Positions 26,021-34,339 of a stretch of 64,000 nt of DNA are shown here, in pieces. Made by a program: the position numbers and the translations under genes. Below the pieces are notes generated by a model that made no database searches, was not told the origin of the DNA, and was given only the letters and a program-made list of their open reading frames with translations. The stretch is from Tsukamurella pulmonis. Lineage in GTDB: Bacteria; Actinomycetota; Actinomycetes; Mycobacteriales; Mycobacteriaceae. The stretch's first letter is position 1. Every line of letters starts with the position of its first letter. The DNA lies in the NCBI RefSeq assembly GCF_900103175.1, contig NZ_FNLF01000002.1:4478136-4542135 (forward strand), read 5' to 3'.

Positions 26021-26566
26021 GATTCCTCGTAGGTGTGCGTACGCCGCGACCTGCGGGAACTCTCCCGGGCGCCGGCGTGAAGATGGAGTTGTCGAAGGTG
26101 CGGCCCGATCAGAAGGGCCGGCGGGAGGTGCGAGCGGAACGCTCAGCAGCAACACATTCGACAGTGCACGCGAACCATGGGGAGACGGCAACCCAGCGCG
26201 ACGGTCTCATAACCGACGCGCAGATGTGCCTCAAGACTCCCGGACATGTCATGAAAGTAGCACCCCGAACCGTCGAGCGCGCAAGCGCACGAGACGGAAC
26301 TGCGACGCAGGTCACACTCCGATCGGGTGTCGGCGTCCGAAACCGCCGTTTCGCCGGGTCACGGCGATGTATTCGCGTCGAGACCGCGCAGAGGGCCGGT
26401 TTCGGAGGCGCGCCGGGAGAAACGGGCATCGAGAAAAGCGGTGGCGCGCCGCGCGCACCGGCTCTTATACTCGTCGCCATGCTGTCCTGAGACGTCCTCG
26501 GCCCCCGCCGCCCTCGCACCCGGTGTCACACGGTGCCGCGGCCCCTGACGACCTCAAGGAGCATTC
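26021..26566. promoter_or_regulatory. 546-bp intergenic region with leaderless-type promoter and micro-ORF
   Basis: The region lies between the divergent ROK and ABC-F genes. TATACT (26466-26471) is followed after 7 nt by ATG CTG TCC TGA (26479-26490), a three-codon ORF positioned as a leaderless start. The ABC-F start follows 77 nt later with its own AAGGAG. The left 430 bp hold no supported gene; a tRNA-like anticodon arm at 26203-26214 does not extend into a tRNA. Confidence 0.45.
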
Positions 26567-28102
26567 ATGGCTACCTCTCTCGCTGTCTCAGCACTCTCGC
26601 TGCGCTGGCCCGATGGCACCGAAGTCTTCGACGACCTCAGCTTCACCATCCCCGCCGGACGGGCCGCTCTGGTCGGCGCCAACGGCGCCGGCAAGAGCAC
26701 CATGCTGCGCATCCTCGCAGGTCAGATCACCCCGACCGCGGGCTCCGTGAGCGGGACCGGGCTCGTCGGCTACGTCCCGCAACATCCGCAGGCCCGCCCC
26801 GAGGACACACTCGCGGACGCGCTCGGTATCGGCGGCACCGTCGCCGCCCTGCGCCGCATCGAGGGCGGCTCGACCGCCCCCGAGGATTTCGAGGCCGTCG
26901 GCGACGACTGGGACGTCGAGGAACGCGCGACCGCCGTCCTCGACGGCCTCGGCCTGCGCCTCGGGGCGCTGGACCGCACCGTCGGGACACTGTCCGGCGG
27001 CGAGGCGACGCTGCTGGCGATCGCCGGACAGCTGCTGCGCCGGCCGGACACCCTGCTGCTCGACGAGCCGACCAACAACCTCGATGAGCGCGCCCGCGGC
27101 CTGCTCACCGACGCGCTGGAGCGGTTCGGCGGTACGGCCGTCGTGGTCAGTCACGACCTCACACTGCTCGAGCGGATGGACTCCACCGTCGAGCTCTACC
27201 GCGGTTCCGTGCGCGTCTTCGGCGGGCCCTACTCGCACTACCGCGAGGTGCTCGATGCCGAGCAGGCCGCCGCGGAACAGGCCGTGACCACGGCGAAGGT
27301 CGATCTCAAGGCGCAGCGGCGCGACCTCGTCGAGGCGCAGGTCAAGCTCGACCGGCGCGCGCGGTTCGCCGCGAAGGCCGAGGCGGAGAAGCGGGTCCCG
27401 AAGATCATCGCGGGCCTGCGGAAGAACGCCGCGGAGGTCTCGGCCGGCAAGCACCGCGGTCTGCACGAGGACCGCGTCGACTCCGCGCGCGACGCCCTCG
27501 ACGCCGCCAAGGAGGGCGTCCGCGACGACCGCTCCGTCCGCATCACCATGCCCGAACCGGGCCCGGGGCTGCACCGCCTGCAGCTCGACGACGGTCCGCT
27601 GCAGGTCGTGGGCCCGGAGCGGATCGCGCTGGTCGGCCCCAACGGCGCGGGCAAGACGACGGTGCTGCGCCGCGCCATCGCCGCCGCCCGGGCCGCGGAG
27701 CCACCGACGGTGATCGGGTACGTCCCGCAGGACGTGCGCTTCGGCCCCGCCGAGAACGGCTCGCTGCTCGACGCCGTGCGCGACGCGCACCCCGATCTCG
27801 ACGCCCAGCACGCACACGCCGCCCTCGCGCGGATGCTGTTCCGCGGGCGGCAGTCGGAGCGGATCGTCAGCACCCTGAGCGGCGGCGAGCGACTGCGGCT
27901 CGCGCTGGCGATCGCCCTGCTCGGGGACCCGGCGCCGTCGCTGCTGGCACTTGACGAGCCGACCAACAACCTCGACGTCCCGTCGGTGGAGCTGCTGGTG
28001 GAGGCGTTGAAATCGTGGGAGGGCGCGCTGGTCGTGGTCTCGCACGACCGCGCCTTCCTCGACCTGCTCGAGCTGACCCGCGAGGTCGAGATCACGCGGT
28101 AG
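26567..28102 (+). CDS. ABC-F family ATPase (ribosome-associated, possible antibiotic resistance)
   Basis: The 511-residue protein has two ABC ATPase domains and no TM segment, the ABC-F layout. Domain 1 has Walker A GANGAGKST (37-45), signature LSGGE and LLLDEPTNNLD. Domain 2 has GPNGAGKTT, LSGGERL and LLALDEPTNNLD. Between them is a basic helical linker (about 225-330) rich in Arg/Lys/Ala that in ABC-F proteins reaches the ribosomal P/E-site region. ABC-F members either tune translation or protect ribosomes from drugs; the sequence does not tell which. ATG 26567 has AAGGAG 6 nt upstream. Downstream lies a large nested palindrome. Confidence 0.92.
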   Translation: MATSLAVSALSLRWPDGTEVFDDLSFTIPAGRAALVGANGAGKSTMLRILAGQITPTAGSVSGTGLVGYVPQHPQARPEDTLADALGIGGTVAALRRIEGGSTAPEDFEAVGDDWDVEERATAVLDGLGLRLGALDRTVGTLSGGEATLLAIAGQLLRRPDTLLLDEPTNNLDERARGLLTDALERFGGTAVVVSHDLTLLERMDSTVELYRGSVRVFGGPYSHYREVLDAEQAAAEQAVTTAKVDLKAQRRDLVEAQVKLDRRARFAAKAEAEKRVPKIIAGLRKNAAEVSAGKHRGLHEDRVDSARDALDAAKEGVRDDRSVRITMPEPGPGLHRLQLDDGPLQVVGPERIALVGPNGAGKTTVLRRAIAAARAAEPPTVIGYVPQDVRFGPAENGSLLDAVRDAHPDLDAQHAHAALARMLFRGRQSERIVSTLSGGERLRLALAIALLGDPAPSLLALDEPTNNLDVPSVELLVEALKSWEGALVVVSHDRAFLDLLELTREVEITR

Positions 28103-28110
28103 TCCCCGGG

Positions 28111-28174
28111 GATTCCGCGTTCTCTTGGCATCCGAAGCCGAATTCGGCTTCGGACCCGGTGTGAGCGCGGAATC
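28111..28174. terminator. Nested 64-bp symmetric inverted repeat after the ABC-F gene
   Basis: A perfect 24-bp palindrome (28131-28154, half-site TCCGAAGCCGAA) is flanked at equal distances by GATTCCGCG (28111-28119) and CGCGGAATC (28166-28174), so the whole structure shares one centre. It starts 8 bp after the ABC-F stop and ends 34 bp before the Fic gene. There is no T-tract. A rho-independent-like terminator, a cruciform site or a regulator site are all possible. Confidence 0.55.
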
Positions 28175-28208
28175 TCCTGTTCATCGCGCCGCTCGATAAG
28201 CTGCGGGG

Positions 28209-29048
28209 ATGGATCGAGCGGAGGTGTTGCGCGGAGCCATCGCGAACAGCGTGCTCGAGGGGTGGACGCCCACCCCGCTCGACGTCGCGCGACTCACCGC
28301 GGTGGCGGACGGCGACGTCGGGCTGGACGACTACGTGGACGCGGCGATCGAGCGGGCACGGAACGCAGCCGTGTCGATCGGCGCACCGGATTGCGTGGAA
28401 GTACCCGCCGAGTTCACCGACACCGTTTACCCGGGCACCCGCGTCCTGCGGAACCTCCTCGGGATCCGGGATAGGCAGGTCCTGCGGCAGCTGGAGTTCG
28501 AGGTGGGGACCGCGCGGCAGTTCGGCATCGAGACCGGGTTGGTCGCGGTGCCCGCCACCTTCGACGGTGCGCACCTGGTCGCGATCCACCGCGCCCTGTT
28601 CGGCGCGCTGTATCCGTGGGCCGGCGTGCACCGGGGGTACGACATGGGGCTGCGGGATCAGACCTTCGGCGCGGCGCTCATCGAGCGCTACCTCGCGGAT
28701 GCGACCGTGATCCTCCAGCTCCCCCACGAGGCGTTCGCCTCCGTCGCCGCCCCGCGTGAGCGCGACCGGCGCGCCTACGCGCACCGGGCCGCCACCGCCT
28801 ACGCCTATCTCAATTGCGCGCACCCGTTCCGGGACGGCAACGGGCGCGCGGCGAAGACACTCCTGCAGCTGATGGCAGCGCGAGCCGGGTACCGGTTCGA
28901 CTACGCCGCGGTCACCAAGAAGCAGTGGGACGGCGCCTCCCGCCAATCGGCACCCGACCTGGGCCACTACCGGCCCGACGCCCATGCGCTGTTCCGGGTC
29001 TTCGAGCACCTCACGATCCGCACACCCGCGGTGGACGGCGCGCGGTAA
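28209..29048 (+). CDS. Fic-domain AMP-transferase with fused VbhA-like N-terminal segment
   Basis: Fic enzymes transfer AMP or related groups to target proteins. The core motif is complete: HPFRDGNGR (His205 to Arg213), with the upstream LYPWAGVHRGYDM flap and the YPGTRVLRNLLGI entry of doc/Fic proteins. Residues about 5-50 (ANSVLEGWTPTPLDVARL onward) align well by eye with the VbhA antitoxin (ASQRLEGLEPDPQVVAQM). The inhibitory Glu17-Gly18 is kept, but the motif Ser is Asn13. This suggests a self-inhibited toxin in one chain. ATG 28209 lies 6 nt after TAAGCT, fitting a leaderless start. Length is 279 residues. Confidence 0.88.
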   Translation: MDRAEVLRGAIANSVLEGWTPTPLDVARLTAVADGDVGLDDYVDAAIERARNAAVSIGAPDCVEVPAEFTDTVYPGTRVLRNLLGIRDRQVLRQLEFEVGTARQFGIETGLVAVPATFDGAHLVAIHRALFGALYPWAGVHRGYDMGLRDQTFGAALIERYLADATVILQLPHEAFASVAAPRERDRRAYAHRAATAYAYLNCAHPFRDGNGRAAKTLLQLMAARAGYRFDYAAVTKKQWDGASRQSAPDLGHYRPDAHALFRVFEHLTIRTPAVDGAR

Positions 29049-29111
29049 CCCCGAGTTGCACAGCGTCATCGCTGCTGCGGGACCGGGGTCACGAATTCTC
29101 TCCCGACCCTC

Positions 29112-29150
29112 TTGCACTCCTCCATTGAACGAGTGTTCAATGGAGGAGTG
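29112..29150 (+). promoter_or_regulatory. TetR operator: perfect 16-bp-arm palindrome over the raaS-like promoter and start codon
   Basis: CACTCCTCCATTGAAC (29115-29130), spacer GAGT, then its exact reverse complement (29135-29150). TTGCAC (29112-29117) and TTCAAT (29136-29141), 18 nt apart, form a likely promoter entirely covered by the palindrome, and the right arm includes the GTG start at 29148. Autorepression by the TetR protein encoded directly downstream is the natural reading. Confidence 0.8.
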
Positions 29151-29792
29151 AGTGAGGAGCCCAGCGCGACTGCGCAACGAATCCGAGACGCTGCGGTGTC
29201 CCGGTTCGGGACCGACGGCTTCGGCGTCGGACTCCGCGCGATCGCAGCCGACGCGGGCGTCACCGCGGGCCTGATCATCCACCATTTCGGCAGCAAGGAC
29301 GGTCTGCGCCGTGCCTGCGACGAGTACATCCGGAACCAGCTCTGGTCCCACAAGCGGGCCCAGGCGGACGCGTCGGCGTTCACCGGGTTCGGAGCCGAGG
29401 AGATCGCTGAGCTCACGCCCGCCCTGCGCTACATGATGCGCAGCTTCCAGGCCGGCGGCGACTTCGCCCGCTCGATGATGGACCGGCTCGTCGAGGACAC
29501 CGAGGGCTACATCGATCAGGGCGTCGCGAGCGGAATGTTCAAGCCCAGCAGGACTCCCGCGAGCCGGGCACGTTTCCTCACGTACCAGGCGGTGGGCGGC
29601 ATGCTGGTGTGGCACCTGCTGCACACGGATCCCGCACGGCCCGATTTCGCGGCCGAGCTATCGGCCTACATGGAGGCGCTCACCCCGGGCGCGCTCGAGC
29701 TGTTCGCCAATGGGCTCATGGTCGACCGGACCATGCTCGACGAGTACCTCCTGTACGTCCCCGATCCGCCCGAGGACGACGTGCCCGCGTGA
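29148..29792 (+). CDS. TetR-family repressor, RaaS (Rv1219c)-like
   Basis: The 214-residue protein has an N-terminal TetR helix-turn-helix; the segment FGVGLRAIAADAGVTAGLIIHHFGSKDGLR is nearly that of M. tuberculosis RaaS (Rv1219c), recalled from memory. The next genes, an ABC ATPase and a permease, match the Rv1218c-Rv1217c order. GTG 29148 aligns with the RaaS start; upstream in-frame TTG 29112 would put the operator inside the gene. RaaS represses the efflux pump and responds to antimicrobial stress, so the same is inferred here. The start codon lies within the operator and the message is probably leaderless. Confidence 0.88.
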   Translation: MSEEPSATAQRIRDAAVSRFGTDGFGVGLRAIAADAGVTAGLIIHHFGSKDGLRRACDEYIRNQLWSHKRAQADASAFTGFGAEEIAELTPALRYMMRSFQAGGDFARSMMDRLVEDTEGYIDQGVASGMFKPSRTPASRARFLTYQAVGGMLVWHLLHTDPARPDFAAELSAYMEALTPGALELFANGLMVDRTMLDEYLLYVPDPPEDDVPA

Positions 29793-29870
29793 CGCGGGCG
29801 CGCCCCTCCAGTTCCTCCGCGCGGTGCAGTCCGCCGCCGCATTCACCTCTCCCGGAAGGGATTCCCCATC

Positions 29871-30785
29871 ATGTCTCACATCATCGACGCCGCTGGACTC
29901 TCGAAAAGTTTCGGCAGCGTGACCGCTCTCGATCACCTCGACCTGCAGGTCGAGACCGGGCACGTCCACGGCTTCCTCGGCCCCAACGGAGCCGGCAAGT
30001 CCACGACGATCCGGGTGCTTCTCGGACTACTGCGGAAGGACTCCGGCAGCGTGTCGGTGTTCGGTCGCGACCCCTGGTCGGACGCCGTCGAACTGCATCG
30101 CTCGCTCGCGTACGTCCCCGGCGACGTCGAGCTCTGGCCGTCGCTCACCGGCGGAGAGGCCATCGACCTGTTCGCACGGTTCCGCGGCGGCGTGGATCCG
30201 CACCGCAAGGCGGAGCTGTGCGAGCGCTTCGACCTGGATCCGACCAAGAAGGGCCGGACGTACTCGAAGGGCAATCGGCAGAAGGTCGCGCTCGTTTCCG
30301 CGCTGGCATCGGACGTGGATCTGTTGCTGCTCGACGAGCCCACCGCAGGTCTGGACCCACTCATGGAAGCGGTCTTCCAGGAGTGCATCCGCGAGGCCAA
30401 GTCCGCGGGCCGGACCGTCCTGCTCTCCAGCCACCTTCTGTCCCAGGTCGAGGCGCTGGCGGACCGGATCTCGATCATCCGGCAGGGCGCGGTCGTCGAG
30501 TCCGGCTCGTTGCGCGAGCTGCGTCACCTGACGCGCACGACGGTCGAGGCCGTCACCGCGCACGCTCCCACGGGTCTCGCGGACCTGCGCGGCGTGCACG
30601 GTCTGACGACGGAGCACGGGGTGATCCGGTGCGACGTGGACAACGCCGAATTGTCGGCCGTCACCGCGGAGCTCTCCCGCGCCGGGCTGCAGAGCTTGAC
30701 CGCGCACCCGCCGACGCTCGAGCAGATCCTGTTGCGGCACTACGGCGATGCGGCGACGGAGCCGCGGGAGGAGGCGGCACGATGA
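29871..30785 (+). CDS. ABC exporter ATP-binding protein (Rv1218c-like)
   Basis: This 304-residue nucleotide-binding subunit has Walker [10 protein letters not shown] (about 41-49), a Q-loop region, the altered signature YSKGNRQKV in place of LSGGQ (common in this drug-exporter group), Walker [13 protein letters not shown] and the switch His in LLSSHLL. A C-terminal ~80-residue domain ends in THPP-like [11 protein letters not shown], as in DrrA-type ATPases. It begins 78 bp after the TetR gene and its TGA overlaps the permease ATG by 4 bp, so the two are translationally coupled. Substrate unknown; multidrug export is inferred from the Rv1218c relation. Confidence 0.9.
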   Translation: MSHIIDAAGLSKSFGSVTALDHLDLQVETGHVHGFLGPNGAGKSTTIRVLLGLLRKDSGSVSVFGRDPWSDAVELHRSLAYVPGDVELWPSLTGGEAIDLFARFRGGVDPHRKAELCERFDLDPTKKGRTYSKGNRQKVALVSALASDVDLLLLDEPTAGLDPLMEAVFQECIREAKSAGRTVLLSSHLLSQVEALADRISIIRQGAVVESGSLRELRHLTRTTVEAVTAHAPTGLADLRGVHGLTTEHGVIRCDVDNAELSAVTAELSRAGLQSLTAHPPTLEQILLRHYGDAATEPREEAAR

Positions 30786-32437
30786 GCACCGCACTCGACG
30801 CCCGCCCCGTCGTACGGTCCCGCGCCGGCGCGGACGGCCTCGCCGGCACCGGCGTCCTGGTGCGCTCGATGCTCCGCCGAGACCGGATCCGGTTCCCCGC
30901 GTGGACACTCGGGCTGGCCGTGCTCATGCAGTACTTCACGGCCGCGATCGGCCAACTGGTGCAGAGCGAGGAGGACCTCCAGGGCCTGACCGGATTCACC
31001 TCCAGCGGTGTGGGCGCACTGTTCGGCGGCGTCATCGGATTCGACCAGCTCACCATTGAGCGGTTCCTGGTGGGCCAGTACGGGCTGTACATCATTCTCG
31101 GCGCCTCCCTCATGGGACTGCTCACCGTCGTCCGGCACACCCGCGCCGAGGAGCAGACCGGGCGCGCGGAGCTGGTCCGCGCGAACGTGGTCGGCCGCCA
31201 CGCGCAACTCACCGCCGCCCTCGTGATGACCCTGCTGATGTCGTTCACGGTGACTGTCCTCGTCGCACTCGTGATGATCGGCGGCGGTTACGGTTCCGGT
31301 GGAGCCGTACTCTTCGGCGCCTCGATCGGTGCGGCGGGAATCGTCTTCGGTGCGGTCGCGGCAGTCACGGCGCAGCTCTCGGAGTACCCGCGCGCGGCGG
31401 CCGGGATGGCCGGCGGCGTTCTCGGGATCGCGTTCGTGCTGCGCGGATTCGGCGACATGGCGTCCTCACAGGGAGCCGGCCCGGCGTGGCTGAGCTGGCT
31501 GTCACCGATCGGCTGGTCGCAGCAGACCGGTCCGTACACCTACGACCGCTGGTGGCCGCTCGGAATCTCGGTGGCAGCGGCCTGCGTCTGCGCCGCCGTC
31601 GGCTACTACCTGTCCACCCGCCGGGACGTGGGCGCGGCCCTGATTCCGCCGAGCCCGGGGTCACCCACCCTGGCGGCATGGGTCACCGCGCCGGCGGGCC
31701 TGGCCCTGCGCCTGCAACGGCCGGGACTGATCGGCTGGACGGTGTCGGTGGCCGTCGCCGGCGCCGCCTTCGGAGCCTTCACCAAGCCCATCGCGGACGG
31801 ATTCGCCGACGCCCCAGAGGAACTGACCAAGGTGCTCGGCGGAAGCGGCGATCTACTGCGCGGCTACCTGGGCGTGATGGGCTCGACCGCGGGATTCCTC
31901 GTCGCCGTCTTCGCCGTCCTCGCCGTGCAGGCGCTCAAGTCCGAGGAGACGGAGGGCCGCGCCGAGCCTGCGCTGGCGTGTGCGATCAGCCGAACGCAGT
32001 GGATGACCGGGTGGTTGGCCGTCACTGTGGCCGCCGTCCCGGTCCTGCTCCTGGCGATGGGACTCGGCACCGGCCTCGGCGCGGGCATCGGCACCGGCGA
32101 CGCCTCCCTGATCGGCAGCACCGTGCTCGGACACGTGGCGCACACGCCCGCGGTGTGGACCGTGCTGGCCGTCGCCGCCCTGCTGTACGGCATCACGCCA
32201 CGGCTCACGGCACTGGTGTGGGTCATCGTCGTCTACGGCTACTTCGCCGGGATGTTCGGCGCACTCCTCAACCTGCCCGATGCGATGGAGTGGCTCTCGC
32301 CGTTCGCTCACATCGGGAACCACCCCGCGGATCCGATCAACGGGGCCGCGGTGGCGATCCTGGTCGCGGTCGCGGCGGTGATCGCGGCCCTCGGCCTGCG
32401 CGCGTTCGGGCGCAGGGACCTCGCTCTGACGACCTGA
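30782..32437 (+). CDS. ABC exporter permease (Rv1217c-like)
   Basis: The 551-residue membrane protein has two homologous halves, each with about six TM helices, separated near residue 290-320 by a soluble Pro-rich linker ([13 protein letters not shown]). Each half begins with an amphipathic segment and carries EEQTGRAE or EETEGRAE in the first cytosolic loop, a motif repeated in exporters of polyketide antibiotics. It is the partner of the preceding ATPase (ATGA overlap). The pair resembles the Rv1218c-Rv1217c multidrug pump. No defects are visible. Confidence 0.88.
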   Translation: MSTALDARPVVRSRAGADGLAGTGVLVRSMLRRDRIRFPAWTLGLAVLMQYFTAAIGQLVQSEEDLQGLTGFTSSGVGALFGGVIGFDQLTIERFLVGQYGLYIILGASLMGLLTVVRHTRAEEQTGRAELVRANVVGRHAQLTAALVMTLLMSFTVTVLVALVMIGGGYGSGGAVLFGASIGAAGIVFGAVAAVTAQLSEYPRAAAGMAGGVLGIAFVLRGFGDMASSQGAGPAWLSWLSPIGWSQQTGPYTYDRWWPLGISVAAACVCAAVGYYLSTRRDVGAALIPPSPGSPTLAAWVTAPAGLALRLQRPGLIGWTVSVAVAGAAFGAFTKPIADGFADAPEELTKVLGGSGDLLRGYLGVMGSTAGFLVAVFAVLAVQALKSEETEGRAEPALACAISRTQWMTGWLAVTVAAVPVLLLAMGLGTGLGAGIGTGDASLIGSTVLGHVAHTPAVWTVLAVAALLYGITPRLTALVWVIVVYGYFAGMFGALLNLPDAMEWLSPFAHIGNHPADPINGAAVAILVAVAAVIAALGLRAFGRRDLALTT

Positions 32438-32509
32438 TCGCAGCTCCGTCGATCGACGCCGGGCCGTCCTCCTGCGGGGCCGCCCGGCGTCGATCCGCCG
32501 TCGCCGACT

Positions 32510-32600
32510 CTCCCCCTGGGGAGGGATGCTGTAAACTGAAGTCCGGTGCGCCGGGAAGTCTGGTCGGCAAATTCGTTGTCGCCGACCCGATGAGGTACCC
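32510..32600 (+). ncRNA. Structured leader RNA upstream of nhaA (candidate riboswitch)
   Basis: Three successive hairpins fit within the leader: CTCCC/GGGAG (32510-32523), CCGG-TGCG-CCGG (32543-32554) and GGTCGGC/GCCGACC (32562-32568 with 32581-32587, 12-nt loop). Purine-rich single-stranded joins such as CTGAAGT and GAAGTCT separate the helices. The nhaA GAGG ribosome site lies right after the last helix. NhaA genes in other phyla are controlled by Li+-sensing riboswitches, so an ion-sensing leader is plausible; I cannot match this one to a named class. Confidence 0.45.
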
Positions 32601-32605
32601 CGACC

Positions 32606-33976
32606 ATGCCCGCGATCGCTCCCAAAAACCTTGGCCCCGTGTTGTTCCGACGCGGTTCGCCCGATGAGACCCGACGCATCACCGAGCTGCTCCGCAAGGA
32701 GACCGTCGGAGGATTTCTTCTGGTCCTCGCGGCGATCGCCGCGCTGATCGCCGCGAACAGCGCCTTCGCGGATGACTACGAACGCCTCCGCAGCGTCACC
32801 ATCGGTTACGCCCCTTGGCATCTCGAACTCACGCTGGGGCAGTGGGCCTCCGACGGCCTGCTCGCCATCTTCTTCTTCCTCGTCGGCCTGGAGCTCAAGC
32901 GCGAGTTCGTGCTCGGGGAACTGCGTTCTCCCCGTACGGCTGCGGTGCCCGTCGTAGCCGCCCTCGGCGGCGTGATCGCCCCCGCGCTGATCTACCTCGC
33001 CTTCACTGCGGGCACGAACGGATCCGACGGCTGGGCCATCCCGACGGCGACCGACATCGCCTTCGCCGTCGCCGTTCTCGCCGTCGTCGGCTCCCACCTG
33101 CCATCGGCGCTGCGCCTGTTCCTCCTGACCCTGGCCGTCGTCGACGACCTGCTGGCGATCAGCATCATCGCCATCGCCTACACGGAGCAGGTGCTGTGGA
33201 CGCCGCTGTTCTGGTCGGTGATTCCGCTCGGCGTGTTCGCCTTCCTCACCCACCGCTACGCCGCGTTCTTCTCCCGGCACCACGTCGCCGCCTGGATCGT
33301 GCTGCTGCCCATCGGATTCACGTTCTGGGCGCTGGTCCACGCCTCGGGCATCCACGCCACGATCGCGGGCGTCCTCCTCGGCTTCGTCGTGCCGGTCCTA
33401 CGCGGCGGACCCGATTCGGGCGCGGGCCTCGCCGAGGAGTTCGAGCACCGGTTCCGCCCGTTGTCCGCGGGCATCGCGGTCCCCGTCTTCGCCTTCATGG
33501 CGGCGGGCGTCCCCGTCCTCGGCAGCAGCGGCGTCTCGCTGTCCGAGACGCTGACCGATCCGATCGTCCTCGGCATCGCGGCGGGCCTCCTCCTGGGCAA
33601 GCCGCTCGGCATCCTCAGCTGCACGTGGGCCGTCACGAAGCTCACCCGCAGCACGCTGGATCCCGCGATCCGCTGGATCGACCTCACCGCCGTGTCCCTG
33701 CTCGCCGGAATCGGTTTCACCGTCTCGCTGCTCATCGCCGAGCTCACCTTCACCGATTCCGCCGCGGCGCTGACCAACGCCAAGCTGGCCATCCTCGTCG
33801 CCTCCACGGCGGCCGCGATCGCCGCGGGCACCGTTCTCGCGTTCCGAAGCCGGCACTACCGCCGCATCGAGGAGGCCGCCACCGAGCCCGACGTCGCGCA
33901 GACCGGCGAGGGCGCGACGGCGGCAACACCCGGTGCGGCCGGGGACCCGGCCCCGTCGACGTCGGCCGACCGATGA
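32606..33976 (+). CDS. nhaA: Na+/H+ antiporter NhaA
   Basis: NhaA exchanges cytosolic Na+ (or Li+) for protons to control pH and salt. The 456-residue sequence shows about twelve TM helices and the family motifs IFFFLVGLELKREFVLGEL and ATDIAFAVAVL, plus LLTLAVVDDLLAI with the paired ion-binding aspartates (VVDD). GLLLGKPLGI and LAGIGFTVSLLIAELTF near the end match helices X-XI. The last ~50 residues form a hydrophilic tail. A structured leader precedes the gene, and its TGA overlaps the next ATG by 4 bp. Confidence 0.96.
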   Translation: MPAIAPKNLGPVLFRRGSPDETRRITELLRKETVGGFLLVLAAIAALIAANSAFADDYERLRSVTIGYAPWHLELTLGQWASDGLLAIFFFLVGLELKREFVLGELRSPRTAAVPVVAALGGVIAPALIYLAFTAGTNGSDGWAIPTATDIAFAVAVLAVVGSHLPSALRLFLLTLAVVDDLLAISIIAIAYTEQVLWTPLFWSVIPLGVFAFLTHRYAAFFSRHHVAAWIVLLPIGFTFWALVHASGIHATIAGVLLGFVVPVLRGGPDSGAGLAEEFEHRFRPLSAGIAVPVFAFMAAGVPVLGSSGVSLSETLTDPIVLGIAAGLLLGKPLGILSCTWAVTKLTRSTLDPAIRWIDLTAVSLLAGIGFTVSLLIAELTFTDSAAALTNAKLAILVASTAAAIAAGTVLAFRSRHYRRIEEAATEPDVAQTGEGATAATPGAAGDPAPSTSADR

Positions 33977-34326
33977 CCGACACCGACGGCGACGCGCCCG
34001 CGGTGCTGATCGTCAAGACCTTCGTCCCGACGACCGCGCGGTGGCTGATCGGCACCGCGCGGCGCCCGATCTGGCTGCGGATCGACGATCGTCCGATCCG
34101 CCTCGACCGCGACGTCGACCTCCGCATCGAACTCCCGGCGGGCACGCACACGCTGACGGCGGCACCGTCGTCCGGCGTCACCGAGACCCCCACGCCCCGC
34201 CAATGGGCACGTTCGTCGGAGAGCCTGGAGACGCACCTCGGTGCGGGGCAGACCGCCGTCGTCGTGGTGATCTCGACCCACCTCGGGCTGAAGATCGGCT
34301 CGCTCGTCCGCTGCCGCCGGCCGTGA
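33973..34326 (+). CDS. Small conserved-looking hypothetical protein coupled to nhaA
   Basis: I do not recognise this 117-residue protein. It starts within the ATGA overlap with nhaA, so it is probably made together with it. There is no signal peptide or TM helix. Predicted beta strands (PIWLRIDDRPIRLDRDVDLRIELPAG) suggest a small beta-sandwich. A final hydrophobic strand precedes IGSLVRCRRP. A role in controlling or accompanying the antiporter is only a guess from the coupling. It converges with the next gene at 14 bp. Confidence 0.65.
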   Translation: MTDTDGDAPAVLIVKTFVPTTARWLIGTARRPIWLRIDDRPIRLDRDVDLRIELPAGTHTLTAAPSSGVTETPTPRQWARSSESLETHLGAGQTAVVVVISTHLGLKIGSLVRCRRP

Positions 34327-34339
34327 CCGCGGAGTGGCG

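Noticed and set aside
26195-26240. tRNA-Met-like anticodon arm (GGTCTCATAACC)
   Set aside because: The loop is 6 nt, no acceptor or T stem can be paired, and no TTCAA T-loop follows. It is a chance resemblance.
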